From: Sporosarcina globispora
GTDB lineage: Bacteria > Bacillota > Bacilli > Bacillales > Cytobacillaceae
Direction of reading: 5' to 3'
Assembly (NCBI RefSeq): GCF_001274725.1
Contig: NZ_LGUF01000007.1
Coordinates: 4,901,224-4,965,223, forward strand
Length of the DNA: 64,000 nt
Positions 17,789-26,623 of this stretch are shown piece after piece. The position numbers and the translations under genes were made by a program. Within the stretch, counting starts at the first letter, position 1. Each line of letters starts with the position of its first letter. Under the pieces are notes generated by a model, which was not told the DNA's origin, made no database searches, and worked only from the letters and a program-made list of their open reading frames with translations.

Positions 17789-18787
17789 ATGGATCCAATA
17801 TTTATAATAACAATCTTAATTGTCATTGGGGCCCTGGCATTTGACTTTATCAATGGTTTTCATGATACAGCAAACGCAATAGCTACCTCTGTCTCCACCA
17901 AGGCTCTTAAACCAAGACACGCCATTATATTGGCCGCCGTCATGAACTTTGTTGGTGCCATGACTTTTACTGGGGTGGCTAAAACCATCACCAAAGATAT
18001 TGTGGACCCTTTTACTTTGCAGAATGGTTCTCTTGTCATTCTCGCCGCTTTAATTGCTGCGATATTCTGGAACCTTCTGACCTGGTATTATGGAATTCCA
18101 AGCAGCTCTTCCCATGCTATCATCGGGTCGATTGCAGGTGCTGCGATTGCAGCTGCAGGATTTTCAGCTTTAAATTATCAAGGATTTTTAAAGATCTTAC
18201 AAGCACTTATCTTTTCGCCGTTAATTGCATTTGCTGCCGGTTTTATTGTTTACAGCATTTTTAAGATCGTATTTAAAAACAACAACCTGACTAAAACAAA
18301 CCGGAACTTCAGGCTGTTCCAAATTTTCACTGCTGCTCTGCAATCCTATACACATGGAACAAATGACGCACAGAAAGCAATGGGGATTATCACAATGGCA
18401 CTGATTGCCAACGATTATGTGACAACTACTGATATCCCTTTCTGGGTACAGTTCTCCTGTGCACTAGCCATGGGTCTTGGAACTTCTGTCGGCGGCTGGA
18501 AAATCATTAAAACAGTCGGTGGAAAAATCATGAAAATCCGTCCAATAAATGGAGTTGCAGCTGACCTGACAGGTGCCATGATCATCTTCGGCGCAACATA
18601 TATCCATTTGCCAGTCAGCACTACTCATGTTATCTCCTCTTCCATCCTGGGTGTAGGATCTGCTCACAGGTTAAAAGGTGTTAAATGGGGAACGGCACAA
18701 AGAATGCTAATTACTTGGGTAATTACACTGCCCATCTCGGCAACTTTAGCCGCCATTACCTATTTTATATTAAATGCATTTTTTTAA
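17789..18787 (+). CDS. pit: Low-affinity inorganic phosphate transporter Pit
   Basis: 332 residues with about ten membrane segments and the duplicated PiT signature: FDFINGFHDTANAIATSVST near the N-terminus and LQSYTHGTNDAQKAMGIIT in the second half. PiT carriers take up metal-phosphate complexes with protons. AAGGGGCG precedes the ATG. The gene follows the DUF47 gene and ends at a strong terminator, matching the ykaA-pit pair of B. subtilis. Confidence 0.93.
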   Translation: MDPIFIITILIVIGALAFDFINGFHDTANAIATSVSTKALKPRHAIILAAVMNFVGAMTFTGVAKTITKDIVDPFTLQNGSLVILAALIAAIFWNLLTWYYGIPSSSSHAIIGSIAGAAIAAAGFSALNYQGFLKILQALIFSPLIAFAAGFIVYSIFKIVFKNNNLTKTNRNFRLFQIFTAALQSYTHGTNDAQKAMGIITMALIANDYVTTTDIPFWVQFSCALAMGLGTSVGGWKIIKTVGGKIMKIRPINGVAADLTGAMIIFGATYIHLPVSTTHVISSSILGVGSAHRLKGVKWGTAQRMLITWVITLPISATLAAITYFILNAFF

Positions 18788-18797
18788 TAAGATTTTG

Positions 18798-18827
18798 AAA
18801 AAAGGAGCCAGAACCGGCTCCTTTTTT
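18798..18827. terminator. Bidirectional terminator between pit and gntK
   Basis: AAAAAAGGAGCC and GGCTCCTTTTTT pair perfectly. It serves the two converging operons. Confidence 0.92.
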
Positions 18828-20371
18828 CATCCTAAATATTTTCTTTGAAAATCTGCAATGCTTTCATATTCATTTTCAAACAGACGAGATAAACGAATAT
18901 AAATCGGCATTAACTCCCGGTATACTTTCGTATTCTCTTCCTGTGGCTGGTGACTGTATGTTGCACCTACCATGTTTGAAACGACATTTAAGTCTTCAAC
19001 GATGCCTACAGCGTATAATCCAAGTATAGCCGCTCCTAAACAAGAGCTTTCGTAGCTTTCAGGCACGACCACTTCCTGATTGAAAATATCAGCCATCATC
19101 TGGCGCCACAGTTCCGATCTGGCAAATCCGCCGGTTGCCTGAATCCGTTTTGGCTCCCCAGTCAGCTCCTCTAAAGCAAGCAATACAGTATATAAATTAT
19201 ATATAACGCCTTCAAGTACAGAACGGATCATATGCTCTTTTTTATGATGAAGGCTTAAGCCGAAGAAGGAGCCTCTTGCATTTGCATTCCACAAAGGTGC
19301 ACGCTCCCCAGTCATATACGGATGGAAGATCAGACCGTCAGATCCCGGTGCGACTCCTGATGCAATCTTTGTTAATACATCATAAGGATCAATACCAAGG
19401 CGCTTGGCTGTTTCAACTTCAGAAGCAGCAAATTCATCACGGACCCAGCGGAAAAGCATACCGCCATTGTTTACAGGGCCGCCAATCACCCAATGTTTTT
19501 CTGTTAGAGCATAGCAGAAAATCCTGCCTTTCGGATCGGTTACGGGCTTATCTGTTACAGCACGAATCGCCCCGCTAGTTCCTATCGTGACAGCTACAAC
19601 TCCTGGATCAATCGCATTAACACCAAGATTGGATAGCACTCCATCGCTGGCACCGGCAATAAAAGGAGTCTCCGGACTAAAACAAGTAAGCTTTTTGAAT
19701 TCCTCCCTCATTCCTCTTAACGAAAAGGTGGTCGGGACAGGCTTTGACAGTTTTTCTGGAGTAATTCCCGCAATTTCTAAAGCTCCTTCGTCCCAGTCAA
19801 GCTTTTCCAAATTAAACATCCCTGTTGCCGAAGCAATGGAATAGTCAACGATAAATTCCCCAAATAGTTTGTAAAAAACATACTCTTTAATGGAGATAAA
19901 TTTGTATGTGCTCTGGAATAATTCCGGCTGCTCATTTTTCAGCCAAAGAATTTTTGAGAGCGGTGACATTGGATGGATCGGAGTCCCGGTTCTTAAATAT
20001 ATTTCATGACCATTTTGCTCCTGGTTAATCTTATCCGCCCATTTGGAACTGCGGTTATCAGCCCATATTATGCTGTTTGTCAATGGAATTCCATCTGAAT
20101 CAACAGCGATGACACTATGCATTGCAGAACTGAAGGACACACAAGTAATATCCTCAGATCTTACATTTGCTTCCTTTACGCAGCCTTTAAGGGTTCCTAG
20201 AACAGCTTGAAAAATTTCGTCCGGGTCCTGTTCTGCCGTTGAAGGATTAGGTGTATGAAGAGGATACCCAATAGTGTATTTTGCCAGGACCTTACCTTTA
20301 TGATCAAATAAAACTGATTTTGTACTTGTTGTTCCGATATCCGTACCGATTACATATTTTTCCTCAAACAT
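18827..20371 (-). CDS. gntK: Gluconokinase GntK (FGGY family)
   Basis: 514 residues. It phosphorylates gluconate to 6-phosphogluconate. N-terminal phosphate loop GTDIGTTSTKSVLFD, substrate region SFSSAMHSVIAVD and WADNRSS, and C-terminal FGGY signature with ATGGFARSELWRQMMADIF. AAGGAGATATACATA precedes the ATG. It is the last gene of the operon gnd, gntP remnant, gntK. With the permease decayed, gluconate must enter by another route or be made inside the cell. Confidence 0.93.
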   Translation of the reverse strand: MFEEKYVIGTDIGTTSTKSVLFDHKGKVLAKYTIGYPLHTPNPSTAEQDPDEIFQAVLGTLKGCVKEANVRSEDITCVSFSSAMHSVIAVDSDGIPLTNSIIWADNRSSKWADKINQEQNGHEIYLRTGTPIHPMSPLSKILWLKNEQPELFQSTYKFISIKEYVFYKLFGEFIVDYSIASATGMFNLEKLDWDEGALEIAGITPEKLSKPVPTTFSLRGMREEFKKLTCFSPETPFIAGASDGVLSNLGVNAIDPGVVAVTIGTSGAIRAVTDKPVTDPKGRIFCYALTEKHWVIGGPVNNGGMLFRWVRDEFAASEVETAKRLGIDPYDVLTKIASGVAPGSDGLIFHPYMTGERAPLWNANARGSFFGLSLHHKKEHMIRSVLEGVIYNLYTVLLALEELTGEPKRIQATGGFARSELWRQMMADIFNQEVVVPESYESSCLGAAILGLYAVGIVEDLNVVSNMVGATYSHQPQEENTKVYRELMPIYIRLSRLFENEYESIADFQRKYLG

Positions 20372-20529
20372 TATGTATATCTCCTTTCAAAAAACAATTC
20401 CGGGCATGCTGTGAATTTCTTTTATCTATTAAAACTGTTAAGTGTATAAACCTACACTTTTGCATTGTTCTTTTAAAACGAAGAAGGAAGCGGCTCTGCA
20501 AAGTCGCCCCTTCCTCTGATTATTATATT

Positions 20530-20986
20530 TTAAGAAATAAAGAAGCCAAGTATAAATACTGTTGCAAATCCTACTAAAGCAATCAGTGTTTCCATTACTG
20601 TCCATGATTTCAGCGTATCTTTAACGTCAAGTCCAAAGTAACGGTTAACAAGCCAGAAGCCTGAGTCATTAACATGAGAGAAGATTGTTGCACCTGCAGC
20701 AATAGAAATAACAACAGCCCAAGAACAGGCCCTTCCAGTCCCTTTGTTTTCCTTATTCTAAAAGAACACCTGATACAGTGTTTAAAAGAATCAGCACCTG
20801 TGGAATGAAAATGATGCTTGCAATAAGCGCAAAGCTCGGAAGCTCTTCATCATATTCTTTTTCTTCAATTTGCATGTAGTCAGGGACAGCTACATGGATT
20901 TTTTTTGCAATATATCGTCCGAATAATGGTCACGCGATAATCTTTAAAGGAATACCGGCATTTGAAGCGTTTTCATTTCTCAATAA
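20530..20986 (-). pseudogene. gntP: Decayed gluconate permease gntP
   Basis: Two fragments of a GntP-type permease remain. Codons at 20756-20940 give a middle piece (RYIAKKIHVAVPDYMQIEE and SFALIASIIFIPQVLILLN). Codons at 20530-20725 give the C-terminal piece (GATIFSHVNDSGFWLVNRYF, ending GFFIS). The bases joining them are out of frame and shortened, and a TGA interrupts the first piece upstream (IPLKIIA then stop). About the first 200 residues expected for the family are missing. Clearly non-functional. Confidence 0.85.
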
Positions 20987-21005
20987 AAACTATATACCTG
21001 GGATT

Positions 21006-21034
21006 TGGAATGCTGCCAGCGGGCAGCTATTCCA
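21006..21034. repeat. Hairpin between gnd and the gntP remnant
   Basis: TGGAATGCTGCC and GGCAGC-T-ATTCCA pair with one bulged base. On the minus strand it follows the gnd stop codon. It could protect or end the gnd message, or be the scar of the gntP deletion. No strong T run follows. Confidence 0.6.
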
Positions 21035-21046
21035 GTTCCCATAAAA

Positions 21047-21943
21047 TTATTTCTTTTCTACTGCATGGCCGCCAAATTCATTTCTTAAAGCTGCAACCAC
21101 CTTGCCGGAGAATGTATCTTCTTCCAAAGAGCGGTAGCGCATCATTAAGGACATAGCAATGACAGGAGCGGCAGTTTGAAGGTCAAGAGCTGTTTCAACA
21201 GTCCACTTTCCTTCACCGGATGAATGCATTACACCTTTTAAGCCATCCAGCTTTGCATCCTTTGAAAAAGCATTTTCGGTTAATTCCATTAGCCATGAAC
21301 GAATGACGGAACCGTTATTCCAAACTTTTGCGACTTTTTCATACTCATAATTAAATGGGCTTTTTTCAAGGATTTCAAAACCTTCAGCAATGGCCTGCAT
21401 CATCCCATATTCAATTCCATTATGTACCATTTTCAAAAAATGGCCGCTGCCAGTTCTTCCTGCATACATATAGCCATTTTCGACCGTAATATCCTGAAAG
21501 ATTGGCTCAATCGTTTTAAATACTTCCGCATCTCCGCCAATCATTGTGCATGCACCGCTGCGTGCACCTTCCATGCCGCCGCTCGTTCCGCAATCGAAGA
21601 AATATATTCCCTTCTCCTGCAGTATTTCTGCTCTGCGCAGCGTTTCTTTATAGTTGGAGTTACCACCATCGATTAAGATATCGCCTTCTTCCAGAAGAGC
21701 TGAAGTCTCCTTAATAACCACCTCTGTAATATCCCCTGCAGGCACCATCATCCATATCACACGCGGCTTTGTAAGATTGTTTACCAATTCCGCAATAGAG
21801 GAAACTCCTTTGATCCCTTCAGCAGAAATTTTTTCGATTATTTTATTGTCTTTATCAAATGCTGCCACTTCATGTCCATGGTCTTTCAGGTTTAGGGATA
21901 AGTTGTATCCCATCTTCCCTAGTCCAATCATTCCTACTTGCAT
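21047..21943 (-). CDS. gnd: 6-phosphogluconate dehydrogenase, decarboxylating (short form)
   Basis: 298 residues. It oxidises 6-phosphogluconate to ribulose-5-phosphate with release of CO2. The dinucleotide fold is MQVGMIGLGKMGYNLSLNLK. Substrate signatures are GGNSNYKETLRR, CGTSGGMEGARSGACTMIGG and GHFLKMVHNGIEYGMMQ. The length is that of the short NAD-preferring type, not the 470-residue form. CAGGAGG lies 6 bp before the ATG at 21943, so the longer frame to 21994 is not used. First gene of the gluconate operon. Confidence 0.92.
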   Translation of the reverse strand: MQVGMIGLGKMGYNLSLNLKDHGHEVAAFDKDNKIIEKISAEGIKGVSSIAELVNNLTKPRVIWMMVPAGDITEVVIKETSALLEEGDILIDGGNSNYKETLRRAEILQEKGIYFFDCGTSGGMEGARSGACTMIGGDAEVFKTIEPIFQDITVENGYMYAGRTGSGHFLKMVHNGIEYGMMQAIAEGFEILEKSPFNYEYEKVAKVWNNGSVIRSWLMELTENAFSKDAKLDGLKGVMHSSGEGKWTVETALDLQTAAPVIAMSLMMRYRSLEEDTFSGKVVAALRNEFGGHAVEKK

Positions 21944-22016
21944 AATTGCCTCCTGGATGAAGAAAATTTTTTTGTTTGTGACTTTATTATACAAAATATT
22001 TTTCTATTCGCGATCG

Positions 22017-22045
22017 TTTTCAAAAAAATTTTTTTCGATTATAAT
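22017..22045 (+). promoter_or_regulatory. Candidate SigA promoter for the RpiR regulator
   Basis: TTTTCA, 17 bp, TATAAT. The -10 box is perfect and the -35 box weak. It lies in the divergent gap shared with the gnd promoter, whose -10 (TATAAT) is at 21986-21991 on the minus strand. Confidence 0.5.
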
Positions 22046-22058
22046 AGAAACAGATATT

Positions 22059-22072
22059 AGAAAGCGCTTTAT
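22059..22072. promoter_or_regulatory. cre-like palindrome
   Basis: AGAAAGCGCTTTAT contains the AAAGCGCTTT core of catabolite-responsive elements, though the outer bases differ from the consensus. It lies just after the rpiR -10 box, where CcpA or another regulator could block transcription. Alternatively it is the operator of the RpiR protein. Confidence 0.4.
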
Positions 22073-22139
22073 TTCCCTCTACCTTCTATAAACTAATGAA
22101 AAAAAAATCTTGAAATCTACTTTAGGGAGATGCCAAAAA

Positions 22140-22994
22140 ATGGTCTATGACACCTTGTATTGTTTTGCCCGGATAAAAACACATTATGCAAAATTCAGCG
22201 ATAAAGAAAAGAAAATTGCAGATTATATTCTTGAACACCCTGAGAAAATCGTCCATAGCTCCATTAACCAGCTTGCAGACGACCTTGGCATAGCCGACTC
22301 AACCGTATTTCGTTTTTGCAAGCGGATTGGCTTTAAAGGCTATCAGGCTCTTAAAATAGCATTGGCTTCTGAAATCGTCACCCCCATTAAGGATATTCAC
22401 GAAACCATTCATGAAGATGATGGAATTCTGACTGTTTCTGAAAAGGTGTTCCGCTCCAATATCAAGACTTTAGAAGACACCCTTCAAATCCTTGGCGGGG
22501 GGGCTTTTGAAAAAGCAGTCGATCTAATTTTGAACGCCAATAAAGTGGAGTTTGTCGGCAGCGGCGGATCCAGCATAATTGCTATGGATGCATACCACAA
22601 ATTTATCCGTACCGGGATTACTGTGCTGGCAAACAGTGATTCACATATGCAGCTTATGTCGGCTTCACAGCTGACCAAAGATGATGTTGCAGTGTTTATT
22701 TCTCACTCCGGCACAACAAAGGATGTTATTCAGGTTCTAAATGTGGCAAAACAAAATCAGGTGAAAACCATTGCCATCACAAATTTTGCAAAGTCACCGC
22801 TCAGCCAGAATGTCGATATCTCGCTTTTTACAGTAGCTGAAGAAACCGATTACCGCTCTGAAGCCCTCTCTTCCCGAATTGCCCAGCTAAGTATTATTGA
22901 CGCGCTCTATGTGAACGTCATGATGGCAAGAAAAGTAGAAGGTAAAAAAGCACTCCACAAGATGCGGAATGCCATTTCAGTTAAGAGAATATAG
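22140..22994 (+). CDS. MurR/RpiR-family transcriptional regulator of the gluconate operon
   Basis: About 284 residues. The N-terminal RpiR helix-turn-helix contains SINQLADDLGIADSTVFRFC. The C-terminal SIS sugar-phosphate-binding domain contains VEFVGSGGSSIIAMDAYHKF and VAVFISHSGTTKDVIQVL. It probably senses gluconate or 6-phosphogluconate and controls the divergent gnd-gntK operon (inference from position). I use the ATG at 22140 after GGGAG. A TTG ten codons upstream is the alternative. It replaces the GntR protein that controls this operon in B. subtilis. Confidence 0.87.
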   Translation: MVYDTLYCFARIKTHYAKFSDKEKKIADYILEHPEKIVHSSINQLADDLGIADSTVFRFCKRIGFKGYQALKIALASEIVTPIKDIHETIHEDDGILTVSEKVFRSNIKTLEDTLQILGGGAFEKAVDLILNANKVEFVGSGGSSIIAMDAYHKFIRTGITVLANSDSHMQLMSASQLTKDDVAVFISHSGTTKDVIQVLNVAKQNQVKTIAITNFAKSPLSQNVDISLFTVAEETDYRSEALSSRIAQLSIIDALYVNVMMARKVEGKKALHKMRNAISVKRI

Positions 22995-23006
22995 CAGGGC
23001 AGGGGC

Positions 23007-23225
23007 TTAGCCCTTGCCTTGCCCCATTATTAGTTCATTAATCGGTATTTCAGAAAAAGCCTTATACCGCAAAACCTTTTCATGAAAAGAAAGAAAATGC
23101 GTCACATCATTAGGAACGGCCACACAGTGCATTCCTGCCTGAACAGCTGCAATTGACCCATTTACAGAATCTCCAATGGCTATGCTTTCCTCTGGCTCGA
23201 CGCCCATTTCCTCAATTTAAAGTTT
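23007..23225 (-). pseudogene. C-terminal remnant of a HAD-family phosphatase
   Basis: About 70 codons, EEMGVEPEESIAIGDSVNGS through IPINELIMGQGKG, match the last third of a beta-phosphoglucomutase/YhcW-like HAD hydrolase; GDSVNGS is the motif IV region. The nucleophile Asp motif and cap domain are absent, and a stop codon (TAA in the + reading CTCAATTTAAAG) lies just upstream. This is a deletion remnant, not a gene. Confidence 0.75.
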
Positions 23226-23250
23226 CTTCTATATGAAGAAGGCGATTAAC

Positions 23251-24921
23251 TTAATTTCCCTGCTTTTGAAGAATTCTCTTTGTCAGCTTTCTGATAATCT
23301 CAGGCAAAATATCAAATGTATATGGTTTATAGACCCGCTCTGTCCACTTATGGCCAGATTTGCCATAGACGCCCAGATTGATGACAGGAATATTCAAATC
23401 TCTCATCGCCTTTAATGGAATTGGAAAAAGGCTTTTCAATGCCGGAAAATTCTTTTTGAGAGATTGTATGTCCTCATCCGAACCGTCGAAAGATAAAAAG
23501 CTGCCATCAGATAAGTAAGGGAAATATTTGCGGATTTTGAATATCTCACCTGTATTCTTAGTCTCCTCAGCAAGCACTTCCTCCAGACTGCTTTTCAAAA
23601 ATATTCCTCTTTCTGTGTTCAGATCAACCGTATTGGCAGGCAGGAAAGGCGTTCCATAAAAAAGGATCACTCTAGGTTTCTTCTCAGGATCTGATTGGTG
23701 AAGAGCTTCTACGATATCAAAAGCAATCATTCTGGCATCTGCTTCCTTAAGCGAGCTTTGCTTTCTTGCTTCTTCCATAACACTCACTGTATCTATGCCC
23801 TTTTCTTCAAGATATACAAGAAAATCATCTAAAGCCGTCACTTCTGTTCCCCAGTCCAGCTGTCTTTCCGGAAGATCATTGGCATTTAGGAAATCTTTAT
23901 AGGTACCTTCCAGCCGGTGCTCCACAGCGATGGCTGCATCTTCAGCAATCATCCTCAATTCTTTAGAAAGCTGCCTAATGGGTTTTTCATAGAAAAAGTA
24001 ATTGAAATAGATCCGGTAGCCGACTGCAGTCTGAACGTCATAGCGTTTTTTATCATCCCTCATATATAAACAGCTTGGCGGAAGAACCAGCTCACCTTCA
24101 AGCTTCTCAGTCTGCTGAAAATTCTGGCTTATCCGGGCAGTCAGCTCTGCAGCAATTAGTGTAGGATCAATTCCCGCAAGACTTTCACCTGCATGAGCCT
24201 CCCTCCCGAAAATTGAGAAACACGGCAAGATTTTTCCTGCTGTACCAGTGTATATATACTTGGTGGCGTCCCCATCATACAATGGCGAAATAAAATCATT
24301 ATTTATAGCGGCTATATATTCCAAGCCCATTTTTTCTTTCAGTGAAAGCAATTCGGAAAGTGCAGCTCTGCTTCCTTTATGCTCACCCTCCTCATCGGCA
24401 TTGAACATGACAAGCAAATTCCCATCCAGTTCATCACGATTTTCCGAGAAATACAGCAGATTGGCCAGATGGACAGCAATTCCGCTTTGCATATCCAAGG
24501 CTCCCCTGCCAAAAAGCCACTCATTAGATTGGGCATCTTGCTGCACTTCTGGATCTGAGCCATATTGTGCAAAAAATTCCTGCAGCATATCCGGATCATG
24601 GGCCAGCCTCTGAATCGGCCCAAAATCTTCTGTACCGACCGTGTCCAAATGGGCCAGATAAATAATGGTCTTTTTTCCCCTGGAACGTCCCTTAAGGAAT
24701 GCAAAAACATTTTTTCTGCCCAATTCATCGCCAGATATATCTCTAGTCCATACTAAATTATCATTATCTTTAAAAGATGGATACGATCGGATTATATCTT
24801 TTAGAAAGTCAGCTTTATGCCTTTCTCCATCCGAATGGTTATAGCTCTTCATCTGCACTAGGGCCTTCGTTAAATATTCGGCCTGCTGACTCAAGTTCAT
24901 TGATTTAAGATTTGCAAACAT
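23251..24921 (-). CDS. M20-family peptidase, RocB-like
   Basis: About 556 residues. The M20 zinc peptidase core is visible: YLAHLDTVGTEDFG (metal His-Asp), GRGALDMQSGIAVHLA (second metal Asp) and MFNADEEGEHKGSRAA (catalytic Glu pair). A dimerisation domain and a long C-terminal part are typical of RocB, a protein of the arginine utilisation regulon with no proven reaction. I choose the ATG at 24921 (MFANLKSMNL), preceded by TGGGGTT. The frame extends 17 codons further without a better site. No roc genes are nearby. Confidence 0.75.
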   Translation of the reverse strand: MFANLKSMNLSQQAEYLTKALVQMKSYNHSDGERHKADFLKDIIRSYPSFKDNDNLVWTRDISGDELGRKNVFAFLKGRSRGKKTIIYLAHLDTVGTEDFGPIQRLAHDPDMLQEFFAQYGSDPEVQQDAQSNEWLFGRGALDMQSGIAVHLANLLYFSENRDELDGNLLVMFNADEEGEHKGSRAALSELLSLKEKMGLEYIAAINNDFISPLYDGDATKYIYTGTAGKILPCFSIFGREAHAGESLAGIDPTLIAAELTARISQNFQQTEKLEGELVLPPSCLYMRDDKKRYDVQTAVGYRIYFNYFFYEKPIRQLSKELRMIAEDAAIAVEHRLEGTYKDFLNANDLPERQLDWGTEVTALDDFLVYLEEKGIDTVSVMEEARKQSSLKEADARMIAFDIVEALHQSDPEKKPRVILFYGTPFLPANTVDLNTERGIFLKSSLEEVLAEETKNTGEIFKIRKYFPYLSDGSFLSFDGSDEDIQSLKKNFPALKSLFPIPLKAMRDLNIPVINLGVYGKSGHKWTERVYKPYTFDILPEIIRKLTKRILQKQGN

Positions 24922-25099
24922 AGGCCAACCCCATTTCATTATGTCTGACATTAGTGTATAAGCATACTCCATTGATAATCAACACATTTTTATATAATGG
25001 CTGTTTCGCCGAAAGCAAGTATCCGCAGCAGAATTAAAGAAGCTTTTTTCTCTATATAAGGATGAAACCGCCAATATATAGAATAATAACATTAAGGTC

Positions 25100-25128
25100 T
25101 TGAAATATATATTAGAAACGAATATTAT
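25100..25128 (+). promoter_or_regulatory. SigA promoter of pbuO
   Basis: TTGAAA, exactly 17 bp, TATTAT. Both boxes are close to consensus. The distance to the ATG leaves a leader of about 75 nt. Confidence 0.7.
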
Positions 25129-25157
25129 ATTATTTGTGCTTTTTAATGTTCGTATTT
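25114..25157. promoter_or_regulatory. Inverted pair of PurR-type PurBoxes
   Basis: AGAAACGAATATT (25114-25126) and, on the other strand, AAATACGAACATT (25157-25145) match the PurBox pattern AWWWCCGAACWWT at 10 and 12 of 13 positions. The inverted arrangement over the -10 box and start site is the known layout of PurR-repressed promoters in Bacillus, and the target is a purine permease. Confidence 0.7.
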
Positions 25158-25208
25158 ATCATTTACACATACAGCCTGAAAGTAGTTTTAGTTTATGGGG
25201 GACTTTTT

Positions 25209-26510
25209 ATGTTCAAATTAAAAGAGAATCAAACAAACGTAAAAACTGAGATTTTGGCAGGTATTACAACTTTTTTAACTATGGTTTATATTGTGGTCGT
25301 AAACCCTGTCATTTTATCTGATGCTGGGGTGCCTTTTGAGCAGGTCTTTTCAGCGACCATTATTGCCACCGTGGCTGGTACACTTTGGATGGCGATATTC
25401 GCTAATTACCCGATTGCCATCGCACCAGGAATGGGACTTAACGCATACTTTGCCTACTCAGTTGTCGGCACTCATGGCAATATTGATTACATGACAGCAT
25501 TCTCAGCAGTATTTATTGCAGGTATTATCTTTATTATTTTGTCGCTTACCCCTTTCCGAGAGAAGCTGATAATCGCAATACCAGATAATTTAAAACACGG
25601 GATTACTGCCGGCATTGGGTTATTTATTGCATTCATTGGCTTGCGTTTAACCGGGCTGATTACAAGCCACCCAACGAATCTTGTTGCACTTGGAGACCTG
25701 CATGCTCCACAATCCATTCTTGCTCTGATCGGTCTTGCTGTGACTTTAATTCTTATGACGCTTGGGATTAATGGGGCTTTGTTTTTCGGCATGATTATCA
25801 CAGCCTTGATTGCCTATTTCACCGGCCATCTTTCTTTTGACCAGGGGTTTGTTTCACTGCCTTCGCTTCCGGATGGAATCATTATTTTAAATCCATTCGA
25901 AGCAGTTGGCGATGTTATCCAGCATAGTTTATATGCCGTTGTTTTCTCCTTCCTGCTTGTAACGATTTTTGATACGACTGGAACGATGATAGGCGTTGCC
26001 CAGCAGGCCGGATTAATGAAAGGCAAAACGATGCCAAGAGCACGCGAGGCCCTATTGTCAGATTCCATCGCTACTTCTATCGGTGCCATGTTTGGTACAA
26101 GCCCGACTTCAGCTTATATCGAATCTTCCACAGGTGTCTCTGCCGGCGGAAGAACAGGATTAACAACATTAACAGTTGCAGGTTTGTTCCTGCTTTCAGC
26201 TTTCTTCGGACCGCTTGTCAGTGCCGTATCAGGTCTTCCTGCCATTACTGCACCTGCCCTGATAATCGTTGGAAGCCTGATGATGGGCAGCATTTCTCAT
26301 ATTAAGTGGAATGAACTTGATGAAGCATTCCCTGCATTCCTGATTATCTTAAGCATGCCGCTGACATCCAGCATTGCGACAGGAATTGCACTTGGATTTA
26401 TCGCTTATCCGCTTATGAAAGCCGTAAAAGGCAAATGGAGAGAGGTTCATCCGCTTGTTTATTTATTTGCAGTCTTATTCTTCTACCAGCTTGCGTTCCT
26501 GCCGCACTAA
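25209..26510 (+). CDS. pbuO: Guanine/hypoxanthine permease PbuO (NCS2, AzgA-like)
   Basis: 433 residues and about 12 membrane segments. MFKLKENQTNVKTEILAG, NYPIAIAPGMGLNAYFAY and TIFDTTGTMIGVAQQAGL are typical of the AzgA-like group, and the sequence reads closest to PbuO rather than PbuG from memory. It imports guanine and hypoxanthine with protons. TATGGGGGA lies 7 bp before the ATG at 25209; the frame extends upstream but through the PurBox. Regulation by PurR is likely. No purine riboswitch is present in the leader. Confidence 0.88.
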   Translation: MFKLKENQTNVKTEILAGITTFLTMVYIVVVNPVILSDAGVPFEQVFSATIIATVAGTLWMAIFANYPIAIAPGMGLNAYFAYSVVGTHGNIDYMTAFSAVFIAGIIFIILSLTPFREKLIIAIPDNLKHGITAGIGLFIAFIGLRLTGLITSHPTNLVALGDLHAPQSILALIGLAVTLILMTLGINGALFFGMIITALIAYFTGHLSFDQGFVSLPSLPDGIIILNPFEAVGDVIQHSLYAVVFSFLLVTIFDTTGTMIGVAQQAGLMKGKTMPRAREALLSDSIATSIGAMFGTSPTSAYIESSTGVSAGGRTGLTTLTVAGLFLLSAFFGPLVSAVSGLPAITAPALIIVGSLMMGSISHIKWNELDEAFPAFLIILSMPLTSSIATGIALGFIAYPLMKAVKGKWREVHPLVYLFAVLFFYQLAFLPH

Positions 26511-26514
26511 TATT

Positions 26515-26548
26515 AAAAGCTTGTCCGATTTGGACAAGCTTTTTTTCT
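26515..26548 (+). terminator. Rho-independent terminator after pbuO
   Basis: AAAAGCTTGTCC and GGACAAGCTTTTTTT form a strong stem with a T run. Confidence 0.92.
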
Positions 26549-26623
26549 GTTTTACCGCTTCTATTTTATCTTCACTCTTTCATATCCTATTAGTATAGAA
26601 TGGACAGGTTAGGGTGATGGCTT

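Noticed and set aside
25129..25208. Possible purine riboswitch in the pbuO leader
   Set aside because: The conserved TATA...CCTA and pyrimidine loops of the purine aptamer are absent, and the leader is too short; PurBoxes explain regulation.
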